A DNA stretch of 22,454 bases from Alteribacillus sp041949975 (GCF_041949975.1 NZ_JBHFQG010000047.1:1-22454); one strand, 5' to 3'. Counted from the stretch's first letter, positions 7,744 through 14,915 are shown. Made by a program: numbers and translations. The notes: generated by a model from the sequence alone, not told the origin.

Positions 7744-7967
7744 CGTTTTTGTTTTTTTTCTGGTATCGGATCAAATCCGCCCGGATGAAAGGGATGGCAT
7801 TTGCAGATCCTTACTAAAGTTAAGCAGCCGCCTTTTAATGCACCAAACCGTTTTACAGCCTCCAATCCATATTCCGAACAAGTCGGATAAAAACGACAGG
7901 TTGGTGGAGTAAGAGGAGAAATGAATTTCCTATAGAAGGTTATAATGAAAAGTAAAATTTTTTTCAA
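7740..7967 (-). CDS. yidD: YidD membrane protein insertion efficiency factor
   Basis: This 75-residue protein has the full YidD signature: a short N-terminal amphipathic/hydrophobic stretch (KKILLFIITFYRKFISPL), then PPTCRFYPTCSEYGLEAVKRFGALKGG, ICKCHPFHPGGFDPIP and a basic tail. The conserved cysteines and the HPGG-DP motif are present. YidD assists YidC/SpoIIIJ-dependent insertion of inner-membrane proteins and sits at the cytoplasmic face. The start is TTG, chosen because AAGGGGTG lies 7 bases upstream and the family begins exactly here. It stands alone on the minus strand: a terminator separates it from dapA and its 3' end overlaps the transporter gene. Confidence 0.95.
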   Translation of the reverse strand: MKKILLFIITFYRKFISPLTPPTCRFYPTCSEYGLEAVKRFGALKGGCLTLVRICKCHPFHPGGFDPIPEKKQKR

Positions 7968-8013
7968 AAGACGTCACCCCTTTTATTAATCAAAAAGTAT
8001 CAAAGCTGTGATT

Positions 8014-8066
8014 AAAAAGAAATGGACTGTTTGCTTCCGCTTTAAAAGAGGAGAAACAGTCCATTT
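8014..8066 (-). terminator. Intrinsic terminator of dapA
   Basis: On the minus strand a perfect 13-bp stem AAATGGACTGTTT / AAACAGTCCATTT, with a 21-base loop, is followed by CTTTTT. It begins 4 bases after the dapA stop codon and separates dapA from yidD. Confidence 0.8.
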
Positions 8067-8070
8067 ATTA

Positions 8071-8958
8071 TTAGCTTACGAAAAAGGTGGTTTTTGGCCG
8101 CAGGGTAGAACGAAGCATGTTCATTTCTTCTTCATTCAAACGCACCATAGGAAGTCTAACATCACCTGAAATGATACCTTGAATTTCCAATGCTGCTTTA
8201 ACTGGTGCAGGGCTTGGAGCTGCAAACATTGATTTCATAGTTGGAAGCAGTTCTCTATGGCGTTTGGCAGCATATTGTGGATGCCCATTTAAAAAGCTTT
8301 GTACCATATCCTGCATTTCATTTCCAATCACATGTGATGATACAGAAACGATCCCAGTTCCTCCAATAGACATTACAGGAAGTGTAAGGCTGTCGTCTCC
8401 ACTGTATAAAAGGAAATTTTCAGAAGTATTTTCAATGATATAAGCCATAGCATCTAAATCACCGCTGGCCTCTTTTACTGCTGTGATGTTTTCTATCTCT
8501 GCCAAACGAATGATGGTCTCCGGAGTTAATCCTGCTGCACTGCGTCCAGGGATGTTGTAAAGCATAACCGGAAGCTGAGTAGACTCGGCCACTTTTTTAA
8601 AATGTAAGTACATCCCTTCTTGGGAAGGCTTGCTGTAGTAAGGAGTGACTAGCATAACTGCGTCTATACCGGTTTTTTCCGCTTTTTTTGTTAATTCAAT
8701 AGAAGCTTTTGTATTGTTGCAGCCAGTACCTGCAATAACTGGAACACGTCCGTTTACAACTTTTACTACATGCTCAAAAAGAGTTAATTTTTCTTCTTTA
8801 GATAATGTAGGAGATTCACCTGTAGTTCCAGCAATTACTAAACTGTCTGATCCGTTAGAAATAAGATGATTAACTAACTTTGTCACTGCACTGTAGTCTA
8901 CTTCTTCTTGATTATCAAATGGTGTTACCATAGCTGTGCTGATTCTTCCAAAATTCAT
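8071..8958 (-). CDS. dapA: 4-hydroxy-tetrahydrodipicolinate synthase
   Basis: This 295-residue DapA condenses pyruvate with aspartate semialdehyde, the first committed step to diaminopimelate, lysine and (in spore formers) dipicolinate. It is a cytosolic TIM-barrel of normal length. Visible active-site elements are AGTTGESPTL (Thr45/Thr46), YNIPGR with Tyr134, the Schiff-base Lys162 in VKEASGDL, and YSGDDSLTLP with GGTGIVSVSSH. The ATG follows AGAGGGTGAT by about 6 bases. Its long leader holds a lysine riboswitch and an intrinsic terminator, so expression should fall when lysine is plentiful. It is monocistronic here, without dapB, asd or dapG next to it. It competes for the same aspartate semialdehyde produced or used by the ectoine-catabolism genes upstream. 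Confidence 0.97.
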   Translation of the reverse strand: MNFGRISTAMVTPFDNQEEVDYSAVTKLVNHLISNGSDSLVIAGTTGESPTLSKEEKLTLFEHVVKVVNGRVPVIAGTGCNNTKASIELTKKAEKTGIDAVMLVTPYYSKPSQEGMYLHFKKVAESTQLPVMLYNIPGRSAAGLTPETIIRLAEIENITAVKEASGDLDAMAYIIENTSENFLLYSGDDSLTLPVMSIGGTGIVSVSSHVIGNEMQDMVQSFLNGHPQYAAKRHRELLPTMKSMFAAPSPAPVKAALEIQGIISGDVRLPMVRLNEEEMNMLRSTLRPKTTFFVS

Positions 8959-9051
8959 TTTCGATCACCCTCTGTTTAGAGATTTAAGTCTCATTTTGAC
9001 AAGACAATTTACAGAGGAGGGCCGGTTCTCACCGGAAACATTCATAGTGAC

Positions 9052-9084
9052 AAAAAAACAACAATGAGACGGGCCTCATTGTTG
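9052..9084 (-). terminator. Riboswitch-controlled attenuator terminator
   Basis: On the minus strand a perfect 10-bp stem CAACAATGAG / CTCATTGTTG with loop GCCCGT is followed by seven T. It lies 36 bases downstream of the riboswitch P1 stem and about 95 bases before the dapA start, the usual place for transcriptional attenuation by an L-box. Confidence 0.9.
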
Positions 9085-9120
9085 CATGAACGTTCCAGCT
9101 ATAAACAGAACCGTTTATGC

Positions 9121-9302
9121 GTGAGATAGCCCTCCATATAGCATAAGCATGCTATATGACAGTTCCGTATTTATTCAATACGAAACCAGCATCCAACTCA
9201 TGAGAAGTTGTCTGCTTCGGCAAATCCCCCTTTCAGCAACATTCACAGGACCTCATGTTCCTCCTATTGCTTACTAATGGTCATTGCGCCTCTAACCTCA
9301 CT
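9121..9302 (-). promoter_or_regulatory. Lysine riboswitch (L-box) of dapA
   Basis: Read on the minus strand, the leader has all the L-box cores in order. They are GTGAGGTTAGAGGCGCA (P1/P2 start), CATTAGTAAG, GCTGAAAGGGGGATTTGCC then GAAGC, GATGCTGG, GTATTGAATAAATACGGAACTGTC split across P4/P5, and GGAGGGCTATCTCAC closing P1. The P1 arms GTGAG.TTAG and CTATCTCAC pair. Lysine binding stabilises P1 and favours the terminator just downstream, switching dapA off. Confidence 0.95.
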
Positions 9303-9350
9303 TCTTATAAAGAAGTAGGAAATGAAATATAAAAATTTTTGTTACTGCAA

Positions 9351-9379
9351 ACTTTACCAGACAATAAATAGAAATGCAA
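9351..9379 (-). promoter_or_regulatory. Probable sigma-A promoter of dapA
   Basis: On the minus strand TTGCAT (-35) is separated by exactly 17 bases from TAAAGT (-10). Transcription would start near 9344, about 40 bases before the riboswitch, which fits the L-box leader. Confidence 0.5.
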
Positions 9380-9412
9380 TTGATTCATAAAAAATTTGTT
9401 TAATTATCTATT

Positions 9413-9444
9413 AATATTTGTGTTCCCGTGAACGGTGAAATATT
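9413..9444 (-). terminator. Weak hairpin after the lipoprotein gene
   Basis: AATATTT / AAATATT arms enclose a smaller GTTC / GAAC stem with loop CCGT. It lies 11 bases past the lipoprotein stop codon. A T-rich run follows only about 20 bases later, so termination activity is uncertain. Confidence 0.3.
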
Positions 9445-9454
9445 AAACATATTT

Positions 9455-9961
9455 TTATAACCCGTTATCAAAAACTATATCTTTATAGGTTTCATCCATT
9501 ATCTTATCGACGTAGTATAAATTGTTGATGTGATTTTGCATCTCCTGGCAGTTGCTGTTATTTTTGAAACAAGAAGAGGCATTAGTTTTTGCCATTTTTA
9601 ATTCATATAACGTGCTCTGCTGCACCTCCTTTAGAGGTTGAAAAGCATCCGGTACATTAGAAGATAAATCATCTGTTTCTTCTAGCATTTGAGTTAATTG
9701 TTTTTGAACCCAGTACTCATTAATGTCCTTTCTTTGCACTTCATCGGCAACCTGGCGGACGGATCGGTGAAAATAGGTGAGATATTCTTCATATTCATTT
9801 GCTGCCCTTTTAAGATCCTCATCATCTTGTAAGTCTTTTTTTAATTCATAAGAGCTAGGCTCTGTTTTTAACTCTGAATTTTCCGTCTGTTCATCATTGG
9901 GAGCATTATTACATGCAGAAACGATCAAACAATAAAAAAGATACAACATTATCTTTTTCAA
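9455..9961 (-). CDS. Small secreted lipoprotein of unknown function
   Basis: This 168-residue protein begins KKIMLYLFYCLIVSAC. That is a short lipoprotein signal peptide with lipobox V-S-A-C, so Cys17 should be lipidated and the mature protein anchored to the outer face of the membrane. The mature part is hydrophilic and mostly helical, with an acidic linker (DEQTENSELKTEPSS) and later two cysteines in SSCFKNNSNCQEM that could form a small disulfide. I recognise no family. The start is TTG, supported by AAGGAGG 7 bases upstream. It is transcribed towards the dapA leader but ends before its promoter, so it is probably an independent unit. The first and last bases match an intact frame with no sign of decay. 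Confidence 0.75.
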   Translation of the reverse strand: MKKIMLYLFYCLIVSACNNAPNDEQTENSELKTEPSSYELKKDLQDDEDLKRAANEYEEYLTYFHRSVRQVADEVQRKDINEYWVQKQLTQMLEETDDLSSNVPDAFQPLKEVQQSTLYELKMAKTNASSCFKNNSNCQEMQNHINNLYYVDKIMDETYKDIVFDNGL

Positions 9962-10193
9962 AAGGGGACCTCCTTTTTTAATGTAATAAAAATCGAATAA
10001 AGTGGCATTATGTAGTATGAGACAGAAAAAGAAGAGATTATTCCTAATGATTAAATTATTCCTTTTAAATAAGCATTTTTTTAATAGAATGAAAGCCGTT
10101 ATAAAAAATTATTTTAATTTACGTTTTATTTGAGAGAGAAAATCCTTTATAATGAGTGGTGGGAATAAACCATGCATGGGGGGCCGTCCAGGT

Positions 10194-10460
10194 ATGTCTC
10201 AATTTCAGCAAATTGCATTAGAACTGCCAGAAGAATTATATTCTGAAATTGAGCACCTTACGGAGGAAGAAAAAAATTCTTTCTTTCGTAATGTGTTACA
10301 AGAACAGATTAAACAAAGAAAAGCTACGGACTTAGAAAATCAAATGAAACAGGGCTATTTAGAAATGGCTCAAATTAATATGGAGCTCTGCAAGGATTTT
10401 GAAAAAGCAGAAGAAGAAGCCTTGCTTACAGGAGAACGGCTCATTATTTCTAAAGAATAG
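10194..10460 (+). CDS. ndoAI: EndoAI-type antitoxin (ribbon-helix-helix, MazE role)
   Basis: This is an antitoxin of about 88 residues located 58 bases before the EndoA toxin gene. It has an N-terminal strand-helix-helix region (FQQIALELPEELYSEIEHL) and the conserved C-terminal MKQGYLEMAQINMELC...AEEEALLTGERLI tail, which matches Bacillus EndoAI (MRRGYMEMAKINLNI...ERLV). In that family the tail wraps around the toxin and blocks its RNA-binding groove, and the N-terminus binds the operon promoter. The frame is open from an ATG at 10152, but a TATAAT at 10148-10153 overlaps that codon. The N-terminal extra residues (GGNKPCMGGRPG) are also unlike the family. I prefer ATG 10194, preceded by a run of six G at 10 bases. 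ATG 10176 is another option. Confidence 0.82.
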   Translation: MSQFQQIALELPEELYSEIEHLTEEEKNSFFRNVLQEQIKQRKATDLENQMKQGYLEMAQINMELCKDFEKAEEEALLTGERLIISKE

Positions 10461-10518
10461 GATGAATAATTAGTTCCTATTCGGCATATCCTGTTAACGG
10501 AACCGGTGAAGGAGGTGA

Positions 10519-10914
10519 ATGGATGAGTTGAGTGATACGAATCACAATCATCACCAATCCAAAAAAGTTGTAAAGCGTGGAGACGTTTTTTTTGCTGATC
10601 TTTCACCGGTAGTTGGTTCTGAACAAGGCGGTGTAAGACCCGTGCTTATTATTCAGAATGATATTGGCAACAGGTTCAGCCCCACCGTCGTTGTTGCTGC
10701 CATTACAGCCCAGATAAAAAAAGCAAAACTTCCCACCCACGTGGAAATTGATGCGGCGAAACATCGTTTTGACCGGGATAGTGTTATACTGTTGGAACAA
10801 ATAAGAACCATTGATAAACAGCGTTTAACAGACAAAATTACCCACTTAGATGAAGATACAATGGAGAGGGTAAAAGAAGCGCTTGAAATCAGTCTCGGTT
10901 TGAAAGAAGTGTGA
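10519..10914 (+). CDS. ndoA: EndoA / MazF-family mRNA interferase toxin
   Basis: This toxin of about 130 residues matches Bacillus EndoA almost throughout: VKRGDVFFADLSPVVGSEQ, GGVRPVLIIQNDIGNRFSPT, VAAITAQIKKAKLPTHVEI, and SVILLEQIRTIDKQRLTDKI. The Arg of GGVRPV and the Thr of AAIT are the family's catalytic residues. MazF-Bs cleaves single-stranded RNA at UACAU and acts in the cytoplasm. Compared with the usual start just before VKRGD, this frame adds a His/Asn-rich N-terminus (DTNHNHHQSKK). AAGGAGGTG at 10509-10517 is almost touching the ATG at 10519 but is 10 bases from an in-frame TTG at 10528, so TTG 10528 may be the real start. In Bacillus the pair usually follows alr; here no racemase is adjacent. 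Confidence 0.95.
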   Translation: MDELSDTNHNHHQSKKVVKRGDVFFADLSPVVGSEQGGVRPVLIIQNDIGNRFSPTVVVAAITAQIKKAKLPTHVEIDAAKHRFDRDSVILLEQIRTIDKQRLTDKITHLDEDTMERVKEALEISLGLKEV

Positions 10915-10948
10915 AAATTGCTTCAAGAATAACCCGTACATAACAAAG

Positions 10949-10984
10949 AGCATGTTCTCTAGTTTAAAAGAGGACATGCTTTTT
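10949..10984 (+). terminator. Terminator of the toxin-antitoxin operon
   Basis: AGCATGTTCTCT pairs with AGAGGACATGCT (12 bp, one G-U) around an 8-base loop, followed by TTTT. It is 34 bases after the EndoA stop. Confidence 0.75.
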
Positions 10985-11036
10985 AACCTAATGGTGAGTA
11001 TAAAAAAAAGTAAGAAAAAGAAGAAAGGCGGATTAG

Positions 11037-11783
11037 ATGAATACTACTATTGAGACGATATTAAACCATCGTTCCGTAAGAGCTTTTACTGAGGAGGCAG
11101 TACCGCAAGCTGATGTAGAAATAATTGTAGAAGCAGCTCAAGCAGCTTCTACCTCAAGTTTTTTACAGGCCTATTCCATCATCGGAATAACGGACCAAGA
11201 AAAGAAAAAAAACTTAGCTGTGCTGGCAGGTAGTCAGTCTTATGTCGTTGAAAATGGATATTTTTTTGTATTTTGTGCAGATTTATACCGTCTTGAGCAA
11301 GCAGCAGAACAACATAATACAAATATTCTGCAAACGACAGAAAGCACTGAGGCTTATATGATATCTTTAATAGATGCAGCTTTAGCTGCACAAAACGCTG
11401 CGATTGCTGCTGAGTCTATGGGGCTTGGAATTTGTTATATAGGAGGAATAAGGAATAACTTAAAGCAAGTATGCGAATTACTTCAAACACCAGAAAGAGT
11501 TCTGCCCTTGTTTGGAATGGCAGTCGGTTATCCAAAGCAAATAGAAGAACAAAAACCCCGGCTTCCAAAAGAATTAATTTTTCATGAAAATTATTATAAA
11601 AATGATAAAGGTAACATAAAAGAAGAATTGCAAAGATATGATCAGCTTATTGCCGATTATTACCTTAATAGGACGAATGGAAAAAAAGAAATGACGTGGA
11701 CAAAACAAGTTTCAAATACTCTCGAACGTTCCAAAAGGCTTTACTTAAATGAATTTGTAAAAGACCGCGGTTTTTTAAATTAA
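11037..11783 (+). CDS. nfrA: NfrA-type NADPH-dependent flavin reductase / nitroreductase
   Basis: This 248-residue FMN enzyme belongs to the Frp/NfsA/NfrA group. It opens with TIETILNHRSVRAFTEEAVP, the family's FMN-phosphate-binding HRSVR motif, followed by AAQAASTSSFLQAYSIIGI. Mid-protein is the DAALAAQNAAIAAESMGLGICYIGGIRNN dimer/FMN-binding segment and then LPLFGMAVGYP. The last 60 residues form the C-terminal excursion (YDQLIADYYLNRT...) seen in the group. Members reduce flavins, nitroaromatics and quinones with NADPH, and in Bacillus are stress-induced. AGAAAGGCGG precedes the ATG. It is a single-gene unit between the toxin-antitoxin terminator and a structured intergenic repeat. The exact paralogue (NfrA1 versus YcnD-like) cannot be decided. 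Confidence 0.9.
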   Translation: MNTTIETILNHRSVRAFTEEAVPQADVEIIVEAAQAASTSSFLQAYSIIGITDQEKKKNLAVLAGSQSYVVENGYFFVFCADLYRLEQAAEQHNTNILQTTESTEAYMISLIDAALAAQNAAIAAESMGLGICYIGGIRNNLKQVCELLQTPERVLPLFGMAVGYPKQIEEQKPRLPKELIFHENYYKNDKGNIKEELQRYDQLIADYYLNRTNGKKEMTWTKQVSNTLERSKRLYLNEFVKDRGFLN

Positions 11784-11800
11784 TTTCCTGATTATATCAA

Positions 11801-11950
11801 GGGGCTGTCTCAAGAAGTTAGTTTGTCATCTAGCAACCTGGAACATGCGACACCCGCGGGAAAAGCGGCAGTGTGAAGACCACGCAGTGAGCGGTCTTTA
11901 CTCACGAGGAGGCTGAGCCGCCGCCCGCGGCAAAGAAGACACTGCGAGAA
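11801..11950 (+). repeat. GC-rich, self-complementary intergenic repeat element
   Basis: The 422-base gap 11784-12205 has no gene. Its first half is clearly more GC-rich than its flanks and strongly self-complementary. CCCGCGGG (11853-11860) faces CCCGCGG (11924-11930), CAGTGT (11869-11874) faces ACACTG (11939-11944), and AGACC (11877-11881) faces GGTCT (11893-11897). It opens with GGGGCTGTCTCAAGAAG. From general knowledge it resembles dispersed intergenic repeats with CCCGCGG cores in Bacillaceae genomes. Copy number cannot be seen here. The second half, 11951-12150, holds nothing I recognise. Confidence 0.55.
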
Positions 11951-12152
11951 CAAGAGTAGATGCCGAACTTGTGCCCTGAGGGTGAAAGCAAGTATATTCC
12001 AGTTGCGTTTGCCGAGAACTATATTATAGGACAGTTCCTTACTATTTTAAGGCTGGATCAGCTGAACAAAAAATACCCTTCCTCTTTTTTTAATAAGATT
12101 ATGTGAAAATATGAAAAAATATGTTCAAAATCAAAGAAACTTTAAAATAATT

Positions 12153-12171
12153 TGTTATAATATATATTATA
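12153..12171 (+). promoter_or_regulatory. Extended -10 promoter within a perfect AT palindrome, upstream of the esterase
   Basis: TGtTATAAT (12153-12161) is an extended -10 element 44 bases before the esterase ATG. The -10 box is also the left part of a perfect 16-base palindrome TATAATATATATTATA (12156-12171). No good -35 is seen at 17 bases, as is common for TGn promoters. Confidence 0.4.
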
Positions 12172-12205
12172 GAATAATAGCTGTCTCTAGAATAGGGGGA
12201 TAGGT

Positions 12206-13369
12206 ATGTGGAAAAAGAGTATTAAAATAACAATTTTAATAAGCTTAATAATAAGTTTAATTATTGCATGGTCTATAGAAGATTGGTCTAGAACTGTACA
12301 CGGAAAGCTCCCATCAAAAACTGCAGTAATTCTGCATGCTGTTAATAACAATTTAGTTCCGCTTGACCCTGATTTAGAGCCTCCGAGTTTTCTTTCTAGC
12401 TCAGCAAGGCCAGGTAAAGCTGCTATTTTAAAAGATGATGAGCTGATTCCGTTAGGCAATCAAAAAAACATTCCGGTTCGAATATATAGATACTCAGATG
12501 CAGAGGATGCTCCAGTTATTTTGTATTTTCATGGAGGAGCCTTCCTTGAAGGATATGGAAGTATAGATACACACGATAATGTTGTCCGATCTCTTGCAGC
12601 GAGGACAGGTGCTGTAGTAATAACCCCTGGTTATCGGGTCGCCCCGGATCATATTTTTCCTGCGGCCGTCAATGATAGTTACCGTTCTTTAGAATGGGCT
12701 TATGAAAATGCAGAACAATTTGGAGGAAATCCTGAAAAAATTGCAGTAGCAGGGGACAGTGCAGGAGGAAACCTTGCTGCCGTAACGGCATTAAAGGCAA
12801 GAGACGAAAATGGACCTGATTTGTTTGCTCAGCTTTTATATTATCCATTAACTACTTTTAAAGAAGTAGAATTTGATTCGAGAAGCACTTATGACAGTGG
12901 TTATTATTTACTATCAAGGAAAGTTATGTTAAAAGCAAGAGAAGCGTATACTCCAGAGTCGAGTATGTGGGATAACCCATATACTTCTCCGCTTGAAGCA
13001 GAAAACTTAGAAGGGCTTCCTCCGGCTATGGTCATCACAGCTCAATATGACCCATTAAGAGACGAAGGGGAATTGTATGCTGAAAAGCTGCATGAATCAG
13101 GTACTCCAGTTAAAACTGTTCGATACAATGGTGTTATGCATGGTTTTGTTTCTTTCTTTGAAATTATGAAAAGTGGTGAAATGGCATTAAATGAATCGGC
13201 TCTTTTCTTAACAAAAGCAGCGGATGAAACCATTACAGGGGAAGAAGAGTATAAACTAACTGTACAAAAAGCCCCCGCTGGCCTTAATCGAGTAAAAGAG
13301 GAAGCAGAAGCATTTGCAATAGCTGCCTTTTTGGTTGGAAAGAGTACGTATACGACAGTTACAAATTAG
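12206..13369 (+). CDS. Membrane-anchored HSL-family alpha/beta-hydrolase (esterase/lipase)
   Basis: This 387-residue protein starts with a charged tip and one hydrophobic segment (SIKITILISLIISLIIAWSI, about residues 5-24) without a clear signal-peptidase site, so it is probably an N-terminally anchored extracytoplasmic enzyme. The catalytic domain carries the hormone-sensitive-lipase oxyanion motif HGGA at 109-112, the nucleophile elbow GDSAGG with Ser185, Asp282 in DPLRDEG and His312 in MHGF, giving a complete triad. HSL-family enzymes hydrolyse short- to medium-chain esters. The last 50 residues (QKAPAGLNRVKEEAEAFAIAAFL..) extend beyond the normal domain end and have no recognised role. 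The start follows AGGGGGA by about 6 bases. It is a single-gene unit, with a promoter-like TGnTATAAT upstream and a terminator after it. Confidence 0.88.
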   Translation: MWKKSIKITILISLIISLIIAWSIEDWSRTVHGKLPSKTAVILHAVNNNLVPLDPDLEPPSFLSSSARPGKAAILKDDELIPLGNQKNIPVRIYRYSDAEDAPVILYFHGGAFLEGYGSIDTHDNVVRSLAARTGAVVITPGYRVAPDHIFPAAVNDSYRSLEWAYENAEQFGGNPEKIAVAGDSAGGNLAAVTALKARDENGPDLFAQLLYYPLTTFKEVEFDSRSTYDSGYYLLSRKVMLKAREAYTPESSMWDNPYTSPLEAENLEGLPPAMVITAQYDPLRDEGELYAEKLHESGTPVKTVRYNGVMHGFVSFFEIMKSGEMALNESALFLTKAADETITGEEEYKLTVQKAPAGLNRVKEEAEAFAIAAFLVGKSTYTTVTN

Positions 13370-13378
13370 CCCGTTTTT

Positions 13379-13410
13379 AAAAGGATCTGTTAAAAAGCAG
13401 GTCCTTTTTT
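13379..13410 (+). terminator. Terminator of the esterase gene
   Basis: AAAAGGATCTG pairs with CAGGTCCTTTT (11 bp, one G-U) around TTAAAAAG and runs into T6. It begins 10 bases after the stop. The gap that follows, 13411-13657, holds no gene; an extended -10-like TGGTACACT near 13566 may be the promoter of the next gene. Confidence 0.8.
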
Positions 13411-13657
13411 AATGGATATCAGGGGTGAAGAATCGTTTATTAGATGATTTAACCGGAATATGATCGATTTGAACGTCTTAAAAGGGATCAGTAAGGAATA
13501 AGCGTATATAAGTCCAAAATAGATAAAAAAACTTTCAAATACTCTATTTTATTTTTAGTTATGATGTGGTACACTCTTCATTGGAAATCGACAGAAAGAC
13601 ATAAATCGTCTGCTGTGACAGGCTTAGAAATAGAGTGAGATGAAGGGAGGCTTTCAA

Positions 13658-14350
13658 ATGTTGAAGGCAATGAAACACAAATTCAACCAAAAAAGAGCAG
13701 TATGGGCAGAAGAAACAGCGCAGCGAATTGAAGAGTATGCAGAACAGCAGCGAACAGCATCGCTGGAAAAGATGAGAAAAGAAGAAGAGTTAAATCATTT
13801 ACTGCATCACGAAATTGAAAAATATCTCTATACTATTCATCCTTCATTTTTGTTAAATCCTGATGTAGTAAAAGCACTTCACAATAGACTGATAGCCCGC
13901 TCGCAAGGCAGATTTTCTATATCTTTACACGTTACCAGCGAAATGAGACTTGCTTTGGATTTTTATAATTCCGATCTATCTATTTTCATTAGATTGCTTG
14001 AGAATAAAGGTTTTGAGTTAAAAGGAAACGAGGAGCGCATACTAACAGCTCTTTTAAATAAATTGAGTGAGAATAATTATCGTATGTATTTTGACCGTTA
14101 TGGAGATTTTGTAAGCGAAAATAATTCTTTACAAAATGCTATATATAATTATCTCAAAATGGTTGAAGATCACAGCAAATATGATAGCGGCCGTCTTGAT
14201 TTTCTTCATAAGTATTTAATTAATAAAGGGCTGCTTTCGCCTGAATTTACGAAAAAGAAGATGAAAAAGCTTGTTAAATCCTTTGATAAAATGTATGCAG
14301 ACGAATATAAACTGACCCGCCTTCAAAAAAGAATGCATGACATTGGTTAA
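13658..14350 (+). CDS. Hypothetical protein, 230 residues, helical with charged N-terminal coiled coil
   Basis: I do not recognise this protein. From residue 1 it reads LKAMKHKFNQKRAVWAEETA and continues as a highly charged helix rich in Glu, Gln and Lys (about residues 8-50) that may form a coiled coil. The middle contains YTIHPSFLLNPDVVKALHNRL and DLSIFIRLLENKGFELKG, and the C-terminus is basic (TKKKMKKLVKSFDKMY). No signal peptide, membrane segment or metal site is seen, so it should be cytosolic. The frame is open from ATG 13640, but AAGGGAGG lies inside that extension 7 bases before ATG 13658, which is clearly the better start. It stands in its own unit ending in a terminator, followed by another small unknown protein in the same direction. 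Confidence 0.7.
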   Translation: MLKAMKHKFNQKRAVWAEETAQRIEEYAEQQRTASLEKMRKEEELNHLLHHEIEKYLYTIHPSFLLNPDVVKALHNRLIARSQGRFSISLHVTSEMRLALDFYNSDLSIFIRLLENKGFELKGNEERILTALLNKLSENNYRMYFDRYGDFVSENNSLQNAIYNYLKMVEDHSKYDSGRLDFLHKYLINKGLLSPEFTKKKMKKLVKSFDKMYADEYKLTRLQKRMHDIG

Positions 14351-14405
14351 AAAGGGGCTGCCACAGAAGTCGACGATGATCGACTTAGGCAGTCCTTTCG
14401 TTTTT
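14351..14405 (+). terminator. Two-step hairpin terminator
   Basis: The outer arms AAAGGGGCTGCC / AGGCAGTCCTTT pair with one bulged G. An inner perfect stem AAGTCGA / TCGACTT encloses CGATGA, and TTTTT follows at 14401-14405. It starts directly after the stop codon of the preceding gene and begins with the GGGGCTG word seen at two other places in the window. Confidence 0.75.
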
Positions 14406-14521
14406 AATATTCAACTTTCGTTATAACAAAATATTGAAACTCTAGTCAGCTTTTCTCTTTTCGTTTTGGAATTCTTGTGGCAAAATAAAAATAATAACTC
14501 TTATCTAGGGGAGGGAGAGAA

Positions 14522-14833
14522 ATGGCTAAAGAAATTCCTGCTTTTTTTATAGAAAAGCTTCATGAAGCAAAGGTTCAATTTGAACGTACTATTGATTGTA
14601 AGCACACTGAATTTGACGATCTTTATCCTTATATGAATGAGCAGCCCCAATTCTTTTGGTATAAAAGATATGTGGCATGGCAGGAGCTCCTCACTATTGT
14701 AAAACTTGCAAACGAACTAGATATTTCTTGGAAAGAGGAATTTAACGAAGCGCAGCAGCGTTTTATAGAAGATAAAGTTTTGGACGCAAAAGTTCTGGAT
14801 GAATGGTATGGCAAAAAAAGGACAGAGGCCTAA
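14522..14833 (+). CDS. Hypothetical protein, 103 residues
   Basis: I do not recognise this small soluble protein. It begins MAKEIPAFFIEKLHEAKVQF and is rich in aromatic residues (YPYMNEQPQFFWYKRYVAWQ) and helical, with net acidic charge and no signal peptide or membrane span. GGGAGGGAG lies 5-6 bases before the ATG, a strong ribosome binding site, and codon use looks like that of its neighbours. These points, and a perfect terminator 7 bases after the stop, support it as a real gene. It is separated from the upstream unknown gene by a terminator, so it likely has its own promoter in 14406-14510, although none is obvious. Confidence 0.68.
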   Translation: MAKEIPAFFIEKLHEAKVQFERTIDCKHTEFDDLYPYMNEQPQFFWYKRYVAWQELLTIVKLANELDISWKEEFNEAQQRFIEDKVLDAKVLDEWYGKKRTEA

Positions 14834-14840
14834 TAAACTA

Positions 14841-14872
14841 AAAAACTGGATGCCAATAGCATCCAGTTTTTT
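14841..14872. terminator. Bidirectional intrinsic terminator
   Basis: A perfect stem AAAAACTGGATGC / GCATCCAGTTTTT encloses CAATA, with T6 on the plus-strand exit and A-runs that give T-runs on the minus strand. It lies between the convergent genes ending at 14833 (plus) and 14916 (minus) and can serve both. Confidence 0.85.
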
Positions 14873-14915
14873 AGCGCTAGAATTCACCTTGAAGTACGAT
14901 CACTAAATGGAGCTC

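Noticed and set aside
9022..9035. Short CCGGT/ACCGG hairpin between the attenuator and dapA
   Set aside because: Only 5 bp with no T-run; it may fine-tune translation but cannot be supported as a separate element.
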